The notes below the pieces were generated by a model. It saw nothing but the letters and a program-made list of their open reading frames with translations, did not search any database and had not been told where the DNA came from. Position numbers and translations under genes: made by a program. A stretch of DNA of 64,000 bases from Ornithodoros turicata. Its lineage: Eukaryota; Arthropoda; Arachnida; Ixodida; Argasidae. Position 1 is the stretch's first letter, and each line of letters opens with the position of its first letter. The DNA is taken from contig NC_088206.1 of assembly GCF_037126465.1 (NCBI RefSeq), positions 26,104,790 to 26,168,789 of the forward strand, in the 5' to 3' direction. This document shows, piece by piece, positions 21,540 through 31,320 of the stretch.

Positions 21540-22600
21540 TTTATTCGAAAAATATTCGTATGATGTTCGCTGATGTTACCACAATATTTCTCGGGTGCTT
21601 AGAAAATGTTCGTCTAAAACAGGTTTGCTCTGAGATTGACGTCTGTTCTTAGTTTTTGTTGGCTACTGATTGTTTTGATATAATTCTTGTTGTGTTCTTC
21701 AGAATCGAATAATGCTAGCATCTATTTGCGATAAATGTTGAATAAAAAAATATCGCCTCTGTAGGAACTTGTCTGGCATGCGGCCTTGAGAACGTCCTGT
21801 TTGGTGAAAGAAGGAAAGGAATGTGTGATAGAGTGAGTCCCCCACCCCTTGGAGTGACAAAGCATACACAGTGTCTTTGCTTTGGTTGTATAGAGAGATA
21901 AGGTCTACCCATTTTGAGGAAAAGGAGGAAAAAGCGACAGATAGCTGCCTTGGGTGTTTCTCATTGTACCATGTCTATTTTCTGTGTGTTGGATACCTCT
22001 GGTGGATTCATAAAACAAAGTAAGGTTTGTAGTGTCTGTTACACGGAAAATTGTATAGTGTTCGATGAGATTAAGTCACCAGGATGATTTTATCGTGGTT
22101 CAAATGATACATTATTTTCCTCTGTTGTTTACGTGTTGGAGAATGCGCCGCTTAGAGAAACCGGTTCGCTCTGATATCGATGTCTGTTCTTAGCTTTTTA
22201 TGGCTATTGTTTGTGTTCCTCTGTTCTTTAGCGTTAAGTCTGCGATAAGTCGCAGTTGGAAGTTATTAAATTTGTAATGTTTCTCATTTTGATAGATTGT
22301 TCGGTATTATTTTCCTGCATGTATCTGTTGTTTGCGTGTTAGAGGATGCGCAGGTTTGGCTCTCTATCTCTATTAGTGCTTGCTGTTGATCGTGTTGTGT
22401 TGTTTCTCATTATTTCCTTATGTCTGGCTATTCACTTAAGAAGAAATTGATTAATTAAAAGTTGCGTCATGTAGGAACAAAACATATGCTACTTAGATTC
22501 CATGCTGTGCTCTAAATTCCTTCCAGTAGTTAATAAGAAAGTCTCCCTACATGATAATGAAGAAATTGTTAGTGTTAGGAAATTGTCAGACTTGTTATAA
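21540..22600. repeat. Diverged direct repeats, no gene seen
   Basis: The segment around GATTGACGTCTGTTCTTAG at about 21637 recurs as GATATCGATGTCTGTTCTTAG at about 22174, with flanking TTTTTGTTGGCTA and TTTTATGGCTA words. A weaker third occurrence is near 22350. The spacing is about 540 bp. No ORF of note. Confidence 0.55.
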
Positions 22601-22746
22601 TAAAATTTGGGCAGACGTGGGCAGGGCACCTCACCATCCTTTATTACGATTCCCTTTGCAACACCAAAAACAGAAAACGAATAAAGAGAAAAGGATCACC
22701 GCTCACTAGATCACCCAGCCTCCGCCGAATGCTCGGCCTCAGCCTA

Positions 22747-23700
22747 CACTCTAAATAATTTTACACCTTAAAGTGTGTAAAAGAACATGTGCATGGCGCA
22801 CACCTTTTAAGGTGTAACGGAACACCATCAAGAAATCAAGGGTGTAATTGTATGGAAGGGTGTAATGTAACCTGCAGACCATAGAAGAGGCATTTGGAAA
22901 TTATTACAGCTTCACTGCGAAAATATAGTGTTTCTAGTTTTTACAGAAGGCACATGCTTGGTAGTTTGGAGTGTCATTGTGGCTATCTTGGCATCACTCT
23001 TCGATCACAGCCATGCAAAATATTCTTTAAAAAGTCAAGAATATACTTTTCTCACACTGAACTTGTAATACTTTTCAAGTACACTACTCAGCTGTACCCT
23101 GTGTGAAGCAAAAATAGGACATTGCAGACACATGTTGCACAGCACACACATGTTATAGGTGATTGATGTGGGTATATGCGGGCATCATACATATCAGACA
23201 CAATCACAAGAACTGAATAGTTATGCTTTTATTAGGTTGCCATTATGCCATGCAGCATACATATCCTACATTACGTATAGGCATGAAGGTATTCAAACTT
23301 ATCACTTAATACAGCTTTATCACATAGTAGTAATTTTATATTTTCCAGTCATCTAACCTTGAGGGGTTAGATGACAGTGTACCAAATGTTAAGTAACTGT
23401 GCATTTGGTCTTTATATCACAACTTGTATCACAAGCTTATGTTCTGAGTACCACAAGGACTCCAACACTGAACAGGAACAGGAATACATTTAGCCTGTGA
23501 AATGGAGCCTGTCCCACCTCCAAATACACCCTCTGCTGCACCCTCATCACACCCTCCTGACAATGTCTCATAAAAGGGTGTAATTCACCATAGTTACACC
23601 CTCGAAAAGTTTGAAGCCAATGTTCTAGGGTGTAAAATAGGTGTAATACATGAGAATACACCAATTTTACACCTTTAAAGGTGTGAAAATATTTAGAGTG
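22747..23700. mobile_element. 954-bp element with CACTCTAAA ends, TA duplication
   Basis: The left end CACTCTAAATAATTTTACAC and the right end (inverted) CACTCTAAATATTTTCACAC form terminal repeats. They are flanked by TA on both sides (22745-22746 and 23701-23702). The subterminal regions carry repeats of GGTGTAA/TTACACC, in the same position as the GTGTCAC repeats of the element at 4543. It contains no transposase; the interior ORFs are short. Confidence 0.87.
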
Positions 23701-23702
23701 TA

Positions 23703-24485
23703 TAGACCACTTGCACTCCTACGTCATCGATTACGTTTCGCCGCCGCGCAAAGCATGCTGGTGGGCACCTATCAACCTTATCAGCCTTTTCGGCCTATCA
23801 GCAGACGCGTTTTTTCCCGCTTCTTGCCAACCAGAGCAAAATATAACCTCGAACCGGTCTTCTCGGGACGCCACATGTTTGTAAACAGAAAGTGGTCTAT
23901 ATAATCTCGCTAGCGCCGAATGCTCAGCAAAGAATAAACGCCAAATGTGGACGTCGCCGTTGCTTTGTGAAGGAACGGGGTCCTCATAATCCAGTACGGT
24001 TGATGTCGATGATATTCCACAACCCGGAGACCAAGTGCTTGAATGAGTCTACAAAGCGCCTTGCGAGGAGCCTGCATTGCAAACCAGCCTCTATCCACCG
24101 TCCGTTTCCTCCACAATAATCTTTAGCAGCGAATGTAGAGTGCAATGTATGGACATAAGTATGTTAGAAATGTGTAACCCAGTGGTTTATCCGGAATCCC
24201 GCGGACGCCTCTCCGGTAGGAGTTGCAGAGGTAAAAATGTGATGGGGCATTTGGGGGGTATTGGAGGTAGGGTGTGTGGGTAAATCACTTGTGTAACTGC
24301 AGTATCGTGTAACATACGTGTGACAAATCGTGTAACAGGCTCATGGGAGTCTGTTGCATCTGGGAGGTACGATTTTTTTGCTGTTTCGGCGGACACCGGC
24401 AATTCCAATCTGCGTAACGCGCGGGCCTGAACTTTCTGGGGAGGGTCCGGGCCGGGCTTGGGTTCTTTTTTAAGGATGTTGGTCG
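23703..24485. other. Unassigned stretch, no gene seen
   Basis: A TATATAAT word at about 23897 and several short ORFs in overlapping frames are present, none with a domain. Between 24280 and 24340 the phrase GTGTAAC occurs repeatedly, without visible terminal repeats. Confidence 0.4.
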
Positions 24486-24559
24486 GGTCGAGCTGAAAAA
24501 TGCCGGCCCGAGTCATCTGTACTCTGCATACCTACGATAGCGCTTCGATATCTGTCCCC

Positions 24560-24710
24560 TCCAGACATGTGCCTCGTGGCTCTAGTTTCATCAGTCCCAA
24601 CCTCCAGTCCACCATCCACGTTTTCATTCGAGATGACCCTGTACGCAAGCTGCCTCAGACGCCCTACGACGGTCCTTATCAAACCCTCGATTGGTTTCCT
24701 ATGCACTCCA
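24560..24710 (+). pseudogene. Ty3/Gypsy integrase C-terminal fragment
   Basis: The plus frame reads STIHVFIRDDPVRKLPQTPYDGPYQTLDW. It aligns by eye with the end of the intact pol at 59390-63877, which has [20 protein letters not shown] in the integrase C-terminal region. Only about 45 residues remain. It is an unrelated old insertion cut off on the right by the SINE-like repeat. Confidence 0.75.
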
Positions 24711-24711
24711 C

Positions 24712-25000
24712 ACCTCGACGACCGGTTGTGGTGGTAGTGGTGATGGAATTGCTTGCCGTAGTCGGCCATGCTTAAGCGGGCAACGTCACGGCTATCTCAG
24801 GGAAGGGGAACCATACATCCTGGGCCGACTTCACAGGGATCTGCGCCGACGTTTGTCTTAAACCGTCTGAGGAAAACCCAGGGAAAACACACAGACAGTA
24901 CAGCCGGTGCCTGGATAACCTCGACGCACGGCCTAACGTTTCACCTTCCTTGTACCAACCCCCTTCATGAAAACCACGCAGCAGCGCCCTAGCCCTCGGA
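24712..25000 (+). repeat. SINE-like interspersed repeat, long copy
   Basis: The head reads GTGGTGGTAGTGGTGATGGA then ATTGCTTGCCGTAGTCGGCC and GCGGGCAACGTCACGG. This matches the 96-bp copy at 49919-50014. The body continues with GTCTGAGGAAAACCCAGGG and ACAGCCGGTGCCTGG, shared with the copy at 4960-5150. No coding sense. The right border is approximate. Confidence 0.65.
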
Positions 25001-25800
25001 ATGTCACATGTGCACATACAGCCGAGTCACGGTTTGTACCTCCACCAGCGTCCAGCCTGTAGAGTGGCACGAGCAACACTGGTCTGCACACTCAAAAGGT
25101 TGCTAACGGTGCAGCAAAATGATCTGCCCGCCAGTCCTATACCCATCAAAAGCTGCGGCCTAGCGAAGCGCGACGTCCTGCTAAAACGGCGCTTACACAG
25201 CAATGCACAAGACTGCAAGAGTGCACACGCAAGCTGTCTAAGGAAATGCTAAAGATGCAGAAAAGGAAAACGATACTTCTCGCAAAGACCAGCATTGGAG
25301 CAACCGGGACCTTCAAGCCACAAAGGTTAGTCCGGACGCGCAAAACGAATTCGTCTTAGTCGCTACCTCAGGGGCAGGGGAGCTAGTGTAAGCTTTGAGG
25401 CACTGGTAATCCCAATCCTAATACTTAATCCTAGCTCTGCGCTCAATATTGAGAGCAATCCCTGTAGTAGCTAAGCTTGCGTAGGTGCATGCAATACTCA
25501 CACTAGGGCCGTTACTTGGCAACTGTAATACGCTGTCTAGGAACGACGAATTGATACAAAAGTAGAAAAACCAGCGCTCGGTAGGAACTTGTGTCGTAAA
25601 ATACTGGAGGGATTTTTCAGGCCATGCTGTTCATCTGCAATACTAATAAATGAACATCGTTCCTAACTCCTTAAATACCACGGCAATGATGAACACAGTC
25701 TCTGTCCGAAATATTGGCGGCTCTCGTCTTGAGGCTCTTCGCTTAACGATTGATACACAAGTAGGTACTACAATATTTCAGCGGCATCTTGCGGACCAGG
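25001..25800. other. Intergenic, no gene seen
   Basis: The ORFs are short and overlap on both strands. No domain, repeat border or RNA gene was recognised. Confidence 0.4.
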
Positions 25801-25801
25801 A

Positions 25802-26134
25802 ATGGAAATTTCTATTGTAAATTTGTGTTCAGCAGGCACCTTTCCAGCGCTAGCCCTGAGTAAGCCTCGAGTGGATTCCCAGTTTAGGCTCACAAATTAT
25901 CTTACATATGTTTCTACGAGGTCAACGGGAATCAGTCGAGTTACGCTGTGTGTCAGAAAGGACATTCCTATTTGCATCATATGCACACCTATTGACGGGG
26001 ACTTTGAGTACGCAGTGTGTAGCCTCTTCTTGTGCACGCGCAGGCTTGCAGTGTGCACATCGCCTACTTGGTCCACATCCAGGAAGTCATTGATAAGGAT
26101 CTCTTCCGGTGCTTTCTTAGAAGCTTTGTCTTAG
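25802..26134 (+). pseudogene. Possible non-LTR endonuclease-domain relic
   Basis: The frame contains RVTLCVRKDIPICII, then DGDFEYAVCSLFLCTRRLAV and SPTWS. The order resembles the APE-type endonuclease of Jockey/I-like elements (a V-R-x-D/DIP block, then an E-Y-x-V block, then SP). The upstream domain start and downstream catalytic His are not visible. It lies on the same strand as the RT-end relic at 27430-27900, so the two may be parts of one element separated by the MITE at 26440. Moderate to low certainty. Confidence 0.4.
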
Positions 26135-26439
26135 CTAGGGAAGCCAAAATGCCAATTTCCGGGGACGCTCGTTTCACCATTGTATTCAAGATTTTGACGC
26201 TGTGACGAACCCTATTTCCCGGTCTATAACAATCCCTTAAAAAAAGAAAAAGAAGTTGTCTACTGTCTGTACAATTTCTGTAGGAGGAGTTGATATAATG
26301 TGTATAGAGATCCTAACTACTCTCAATTTTGAATGGATATGCTATACAAAATTGGTCGGCCACATTCTATAGATTGTCTATTAAACTAGCACATAGTCAT
26401 TCTATACAAAATGTACACATTTGCTTTAGACAGTATATA

Positions 26440-27243
26440 CAGGGTGTTTCACTTAAATTGATAAAAAACTTCTAACTGGCAACGTACACGCCGGAGGATT
26501 GTGGGACTTTCGGCAATTACCGTCTGGAAAGTTTTACCACCATTGAGGAAGGCGTTAAACAATTGTTAATTATGTGAAATTTATTTTTTCAATTGAACTT
26601 TGAAAATTGCCAAGCGAACCTCACTTTTTTAGAGAAATATGAAGTCCTCCATGGATAACCGCAGACCCAACAAAAACTATGCACAGTATCGCAAAAGAAA
26701 TAGTAAAAAAAAAAGCAAAAATTTCGGTTTAGCCCCACCTGCTTGATTTTCGCAAAGAAACACGCGCGAAATGTGCGTCTAGAGGAGGAAGTGTCCCCGT
26801 CTTCATTTGTTTTGCTTTCTTTATCATAAGACGGTTGTCACCAGCATGAAGGTCAAAGCCGGGGAAATAATGGTAAAATAAGAGGCGGGAACACTTTCTG
26901 CTCTCCACGCACCTTCCGTGCGCTCTTCTTTGCGAGAATCACGCAGACGGAGCTAAAACCAAATTTTTTCTGATTTTTTCGACTATTTCTGTTGCAATAC
27001 TGTGCATAGTTTTTGTTGGGTCTGTGGCTATCCGTAGAGCACTTCATATTTCTGTGAAAAAAAAAAAAAATGTGAGGCTCGCTCGGCAGTTTTCAATGTC
27101 AATTGAAAAAATAAATTTCCCTGAATTAAAAATTGTCCAAAGCCTCCCTAAACGGCGGCAAAAGTTTCCAGAAGGTAATTGCCTAAAGTCCCACAATCCT
27201 CCGGCGAGTACGAATTTTTTATCACTTTAGGTGAAACACCCTG
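26440..27243. mobile_element. Fold-back Tc1/mariner-like MITE, TA duplication
   Basis: The ends CAGGGTGTTTCACTTAAATT and (inverted) CAGGGTGTTTCACCTAAAGT are flanked by TA (26438-26439 and 27244-27245). Inverted similarity extends inward for roughly 280 bp per side, including GGATTGTGGGACTTT, AATTGAAAA and ACCCAACAAAAACTATGCAC. The centre is unique. Short conflicting ORFs only. Confidence 0.9.
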
Positions 27244-27429
27244 TATGTAGTTGACAATAAACTACAGGTCTGAAGTAGAAATCAGCATTCTTCCTTCTGC
27301 CATTTTTTCTCTTTCAATTTCTGCAACCACACAACTGTCTTTGTATTAATCCATCTGAGATGGCTGTTGTCCCATTTTCACGTAAAGCTCAAGTGATATT
27401 GGAAACTTATATGCTGTCTGGTTCTAATA

Positions 27430-27900
27430 TACGTATAGAGACACTGTTGTAAGAGCCTTGGGAGTATTCATTTGACTCCCGTTTACCATTCAGAAAACAT
27501 GTTTCAAGCATTGTTCTTTCAGCGCAACGCACCCTTGGCGTTATCTTTCGTCTGACGAGGTCTTTTAGCTCCAGACCTCTTCTTATGTCCTTTTGTCTAC
27601 TACAACAATGATCATATACTTGTTAAGTTGAACATTGTGTCACTACCTAATCGCCGTACTCTTCGCGACTTGCTCTTTTTGTACAACCCTGTTAAGTACC
27701 ATGTAGAATGCAGTTATCTATTATTGCTTATCCTGTTTCGTGTGCCTGTATTATTTACTCGGTCGTTTTCTGCTTTTCATGTATCCCGCTGATCTGACCT
27801 GTGCCCCTTGTACCGAATTTTGAGTGCGTTCAATGCGATTTCAGGTCCAGTCTTCTTAAGCACTTTGATTTTGCTGACGCTACTGTGTAGTTTGTAAATG
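27430..27900 (+). pseudogene. Non-LTR retrotransposon RT C-terminal relic (CR1/Jockey-like)
   Basis: Across frames one reads LGVFI, then RKHVSSIVLSAQRTLGVIFR, then LNIVSLPNRRTLRDLLFLYN and LILFRVPVLFTRSFSAFH. This is the typical end of CR1/Jockey-type RT: a D-LGV block, an A-x-R-x-LG block, a RR-x(3)-DL-x-FLY block and an F-x-VP block. Two or more frameshifts and a stop show decay. A 3' tail of AAAT repeats passing into CTAC repeats lies at 27995-28035. Confidence 0.75.
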
Positions 27901-27994
27901 TGTTGTTCGTTTTCCTTTTCTTCATCTTATTTTTATTTTCTGTTCTTTCTGTTCTTTTGTGCACCATTACTCAGGCTCACGTCGTTCATGGGCA

Positions 27995-28035
27995 CAAATA
28001 AATAAATAAATACCTACCTACCTATACCTACACAT
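27995..28035. repeat. Short-motif 3' tail of the non-LTR relic
   Basis: (AAAT)n is followed by (ACCT)n just downstream of the RT relic, as expected for the 3' end of a target-primed element. Confidence 0.7.
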
Positions 28036-28039
28036 TTCA

Positions 28040-29500
28040 TTTTCTCCAGCTGCTTTTCGTTTTGTTTGTTTCCCGGACTTCCAGTTCCGGACGATGTGTT
28101 TTAAAAAACGAAAGGGTTCCAGAACCTCAAAGTCCAAGAAGTGCACGTAGAAAGGCAGTGACGATTTCTTCCTAAGTGAAAACAGATACTGTACACAAAA
28201 ACGCGAAACAACGAATGGGCGCCGCGAATACTGCTGTCAACCCGGGGCAGTCATAGGAACTGTGCGCGTGTGGGCTGCCGTTAGCCGAGTCCTTTCATTT
28301 TCCTGTGTGCGTGCTCGTTGATTTTCATGCTTTAGTGTTCATTTGGTGTTGGTTCATTTCACACGCGGGAGTCGGTGTAGAAACGATATTGCATCGCCCA
28401 GCACTCCTCACGTGGAAAACTGTTCAGATCGCACGTGGAAGCAATCAGTCTTCTTTTCCCTCGCTTTTTCAAACATTCATACGCTGCTCCGATGACTACC
28501 GGATGACTAGTTAAATGAAATCTTGACGGCCTCGTCAGTCATACTCAGTACGGCGGCCATCGGCATTCATCCCAACGGCAGCATACGATTTTGGCAGGCC
28601 ACCTCTGTTGTGCCGTTGCTGGGAACGAGACCAAGGAGCGCACGGAGACAAGTAGTTTGAGAATAACGCGACAAGGTCTATATAGTGCTTGTCTTGAGGC
28701 GGGGGGAGGGGGTGATGTAGGGGGAAGGTGCGATCAGCCTGCTCTAGGAGGCTATATTCGATGATTGCGAGATACTTGATGCGAGATAAATAATCGGAAT
28801 GCGTCTATTGGACAGCGTTGCGCATGATGCTAGCCCCTGTCCAATAGACGCGTTCCGACTATTTTTCTCGAGGCATCAAGTTACCTCTGCACTGAACGAA
28901 CTTAGCCTTCCTGGACTGGCGGCTCAGTGCACCCAGGGAGGAGGAAGGGAAGGTGAAAGAAGGAAGGGAGAGATGATGGTGGCACAGTAGAGAGAGGGGT
29001 GTGCTTTCCCTCTCGCTTTAGGATTTGGGTAGTCCAGGAGAACCACCCACCACAGAAAACGTGCGAGCGTCCTTCAGTAGTCTTCATTGGGATGCTGAAA
29101 AGAAAATTTAATAACAAGGAACGAGTGGTAACAACAGTGATAATATTATGATACATAGATGATAACTAGAATGACTAGACAAAAATGGTGATGCAACAAA
29201 CATGACAGTGAACGATATACAATGATAGCTACAATGACAAAGTGACAAAATTTATAAAAATGCAGGGATTTATGACATTTACAATGATTGAGCAATGATC
29301 GGTGGACAGATAAGGATACAAACAACAATGTACACTAAGTTTTACAAAATTTTACAAAGTTACAAAATTCACAAAGAGAAGTACACATAAGAAAGAAGGC
29401 AGAAACGATTGCCACACATGGTATGAAAGAGAAATAGAGGCTAGACAACGTCAAACTAACGTTGGGTGAAAGACACAAACCCACTGCGAACAGCCAACAC
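28040..29500. other. Intergenic, one short hairpin, no gene seen
   Basis: A 21-bp inverted repeat lies at 28795-28815 and 28837-28857 (CGGAATGCGTCTATTGG in inverse). 28920-28985 is purine-rich (GGA/AGG words). 29150-29380 is rich in ACAATG and TGACAAA words. No ORF with a domain. Confidence 0.5.
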
Positions 29501-29507
29501 CTGCGAA

Positions 29508-30130
29508 CAGGGTTGGAAAAAAAATCCCGATATTTTTAAAGAAATCCTCTCCAGTGGCCCTTTTTGGATAAAACGGGGTTTTTTTTAAATACTTTTCGGT
29601 AATATGGAATACCGAGGTAGTGTGAGGAGGGCCAGGCCCCATATGTATTTTGCCTTGGCCCTTCCCTTTTTGGATCATCTCCTATAGTTTCAGATTATAA
29701 ATCTTCTCTAGCAATAACTAGACAGACAGTATGGCTTAGACGCAGGCCAGCTGATGCACAAACTCCAGAGTATGACAACCTGAGGTTTTCAGGATTTTGT
29801 ACGAGTATTATGGAACTAGACAGACCCGAGACATTTCTTCGGTCTGTAATGCTCCCTCAAGGTGCAGAGCAGTTTTTACCGGGAAAATGGTGGGAAATCA
29901 TGGCGATGCTAAAGAAGAACTGTCTGCCCCTACCTTATGCAAATTTTTCGGCAGCTTACTCTTAATTGTGCCCAGCAACCGTAGCGTCTATTGAGCGTAT
30001 ATTTTCTACATGCGAAATGGTTTGGAGCCCCTGCAAGAAACTGTCTTTGAAGAGAGAAGGCATATTAGAGATCGGTGAAAGTTCACCGCATTTCAGGGGT
30101 TGTCCATGACAATTTGTAAAAGTTTGTGCT
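29508..30130 (+). mobile_element. hAT element remnant, one end plus transposase fragment
   Basis: The left end CAGGGTTGGAAAAAAAATCC has a hAT-style start. The body keeps the C-terminal transposase segment described in the next entry. The middle is deleted. No opposite end or matching 8-bp duplication was found, because the SINE palindrome begins at 30163. Confidence 0.65.
29888..30077 (+). pseudogene. hAT transposase dimerisation-domain relic
   Basis: One frame reads WWEIMAMLKKNC, then LPLPYANFSAAYS, a TAA stop, and CPATVASIERIFSTCEMV. This is the conserved hAT C-terminal pattern WW-x(n)-PATS-x(2)-SER-x-FS, with Ser to Ile in the SER motif. A stop lies inside and nothing upstream is preserved, so it is a pseudogene. 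All parts are in one frame (29888 and 29969 differ by 27 codons). Confidence 0.82.
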
Positions 30131-30162
30131 GATCATTTGTATATGAAGAACCGACGCATACT

Positions 30163-30327
30163 AATGATGAAAGAAGGAAGTCACGGAAAAGGTTAGTCAG
30201 CTGTAGGGCTTGAACCCACATCACCCACATCTTCTGGATTGGTAGAGCCGTGGACCAGTATTCCAGAAGATGTGGGTTCGAGTCCTACAGCTGGCTAACC
30301 TTTTCAGTGACTTCCTTCTTTCATCAT
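30163..30327. repeat. Head-to-head pair of tRNA-like SINE ends (palindrome)
   Basis: The arms 30163-30221 and 30270-30327 are inverted copies. Each holds a B-box-like GGTTCGAGTCC (plus, 30275-30285) or its diverged partner on minus (30206-30216). Each is followed by GCTGGCTAACC-type sequence and the tail GACTTCCTTCTTTCATCAT. A-box-like GGATTGGTAGAGCCG lies between at about 30236. A single related copy is at 37547-37650. The structure looks like two SINEs facing each other, not a functional tRNA gene. Confidence 0.75.
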
Positions 30328-30329
30328 TA

Positions 30330-31318
30330 CAGTCGACCCCCGTTTATCCGGACGGTGCCGTTCCCGGCGAAATCGTCCGGATATCGGGGCATCCGGATAA
30401 ACGAAACGACCGAATAGAAACGTCCTACAGAGCAAGGTTTAATTAAAACACAGAAATCTCGTCAATGACAGCTGTTACATAGTAGTGTAGGCACGCGATT
30501 CCTGCAAACTTTTGCTAATTGCATAGAGTTGAGCCACGCTGTTGCGCTGCTCGAAGAATGTCAGTGCGGGCGCAAAGTGTCAATGTATGAGCCATGTTTC
30601 TCACTGGCGTCATCGGCACCGTCTTGCTGCACATCATCGGAAGCAACAGCAGCAATCACACCGTCATCAGTCATAGCTGCACACGCGTCATCATCCTTAT
30701 CAACGTCAACGTAGTCAGAAACCGCAGCACCATCTACGGCAGTCGCAGTGACCCTCTGCATCAGGGATCGCAGCTCAGCTAGAAGAATGTCTTCATCGGC
30801 CAACGGGCAGTAAGCAGCAGGCCCCCGGGTTGGAGTTTTCCCCTCTAGAACCGGACAGTTGCTTGGGATATTTCCAAATGACTCGACTGGTCAGCGTGAC
30901 CCAACGCACACAAATAGAAAAGGGGGTCATCGTGCACGGTTGTCTCCCACGGTGTCGGTTGTCGTTCCACTCCTAGGGTGGAAAACCTCCCCACTTCATC
31001 ATCACAATATATATGTTGTTGTTCTTGTCTCCCCTACGGAGGAATGTAGGTCCCTGACGTGTGACGGGAATAAACCCAACACAGCGAAAAGGGTGACGAA
31101 GTGGGGTCAGCGTCTCCTCTTACTCACGGTAGTCCGGATAACTGAAGCTGGATTACAAGAATTTTCGACTTTCGTTCCCTGGAATTCTTGTCCGAGTCCG
31201 GAAGCTGAAGTCCGAATAAAGGAGAACAAAACACATGGAGGAAAATCCGTTCCCGTGCCTTTTAGTCCGGATACCGCGGGATCCGGATAAATGAAGGCCG
31301 GATAAACGGGGTCGACTG
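30330..31318 (-). mobile_element. pogo/Tigger-type remnant, TA duplication
   Basis: The terminal repeats are CAGTCGACCCCCGTTTATCC and (inverted) CAGTCGACCCCGTTTATCCG, flanked by TA (30328-30329 and 31319-31320). Inner GTCCGGATA words repeat near both ends. At 989 bp it is an internal deletion of a Tigger-like element that retains only the transposase tail on the minus strand. The left border abuts the SINE palindrome. Confidence 0.9.
30561..30803 (-). pseudogene. Tigger-like transposase acidic C-terminus
   Basis: The 80-codon minus frame includes VDVDKDDDACAAMTDD, then VIAAVASDDVQQDG. Acid-rich tails with repeated DD/TDD patterns are usual at the end of Tigger/jerky-type DDE transposases. 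The catalytic core, HTH and CENP-B domains are absent. It lies wholly within the deleted pogo-type element. Confidence 0.6.
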
Positions 31319-31320
31319 TA

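Noticed and set aside
30206..30285. tRNA genes suggested by B-box GGTTCGAGTCC (also at 37597)
   Set aside because: No acceptor stem or CCA-side pairing, a disturbed A box, and a shared long 3' tail indicate SINEs rather than tRNA genes.
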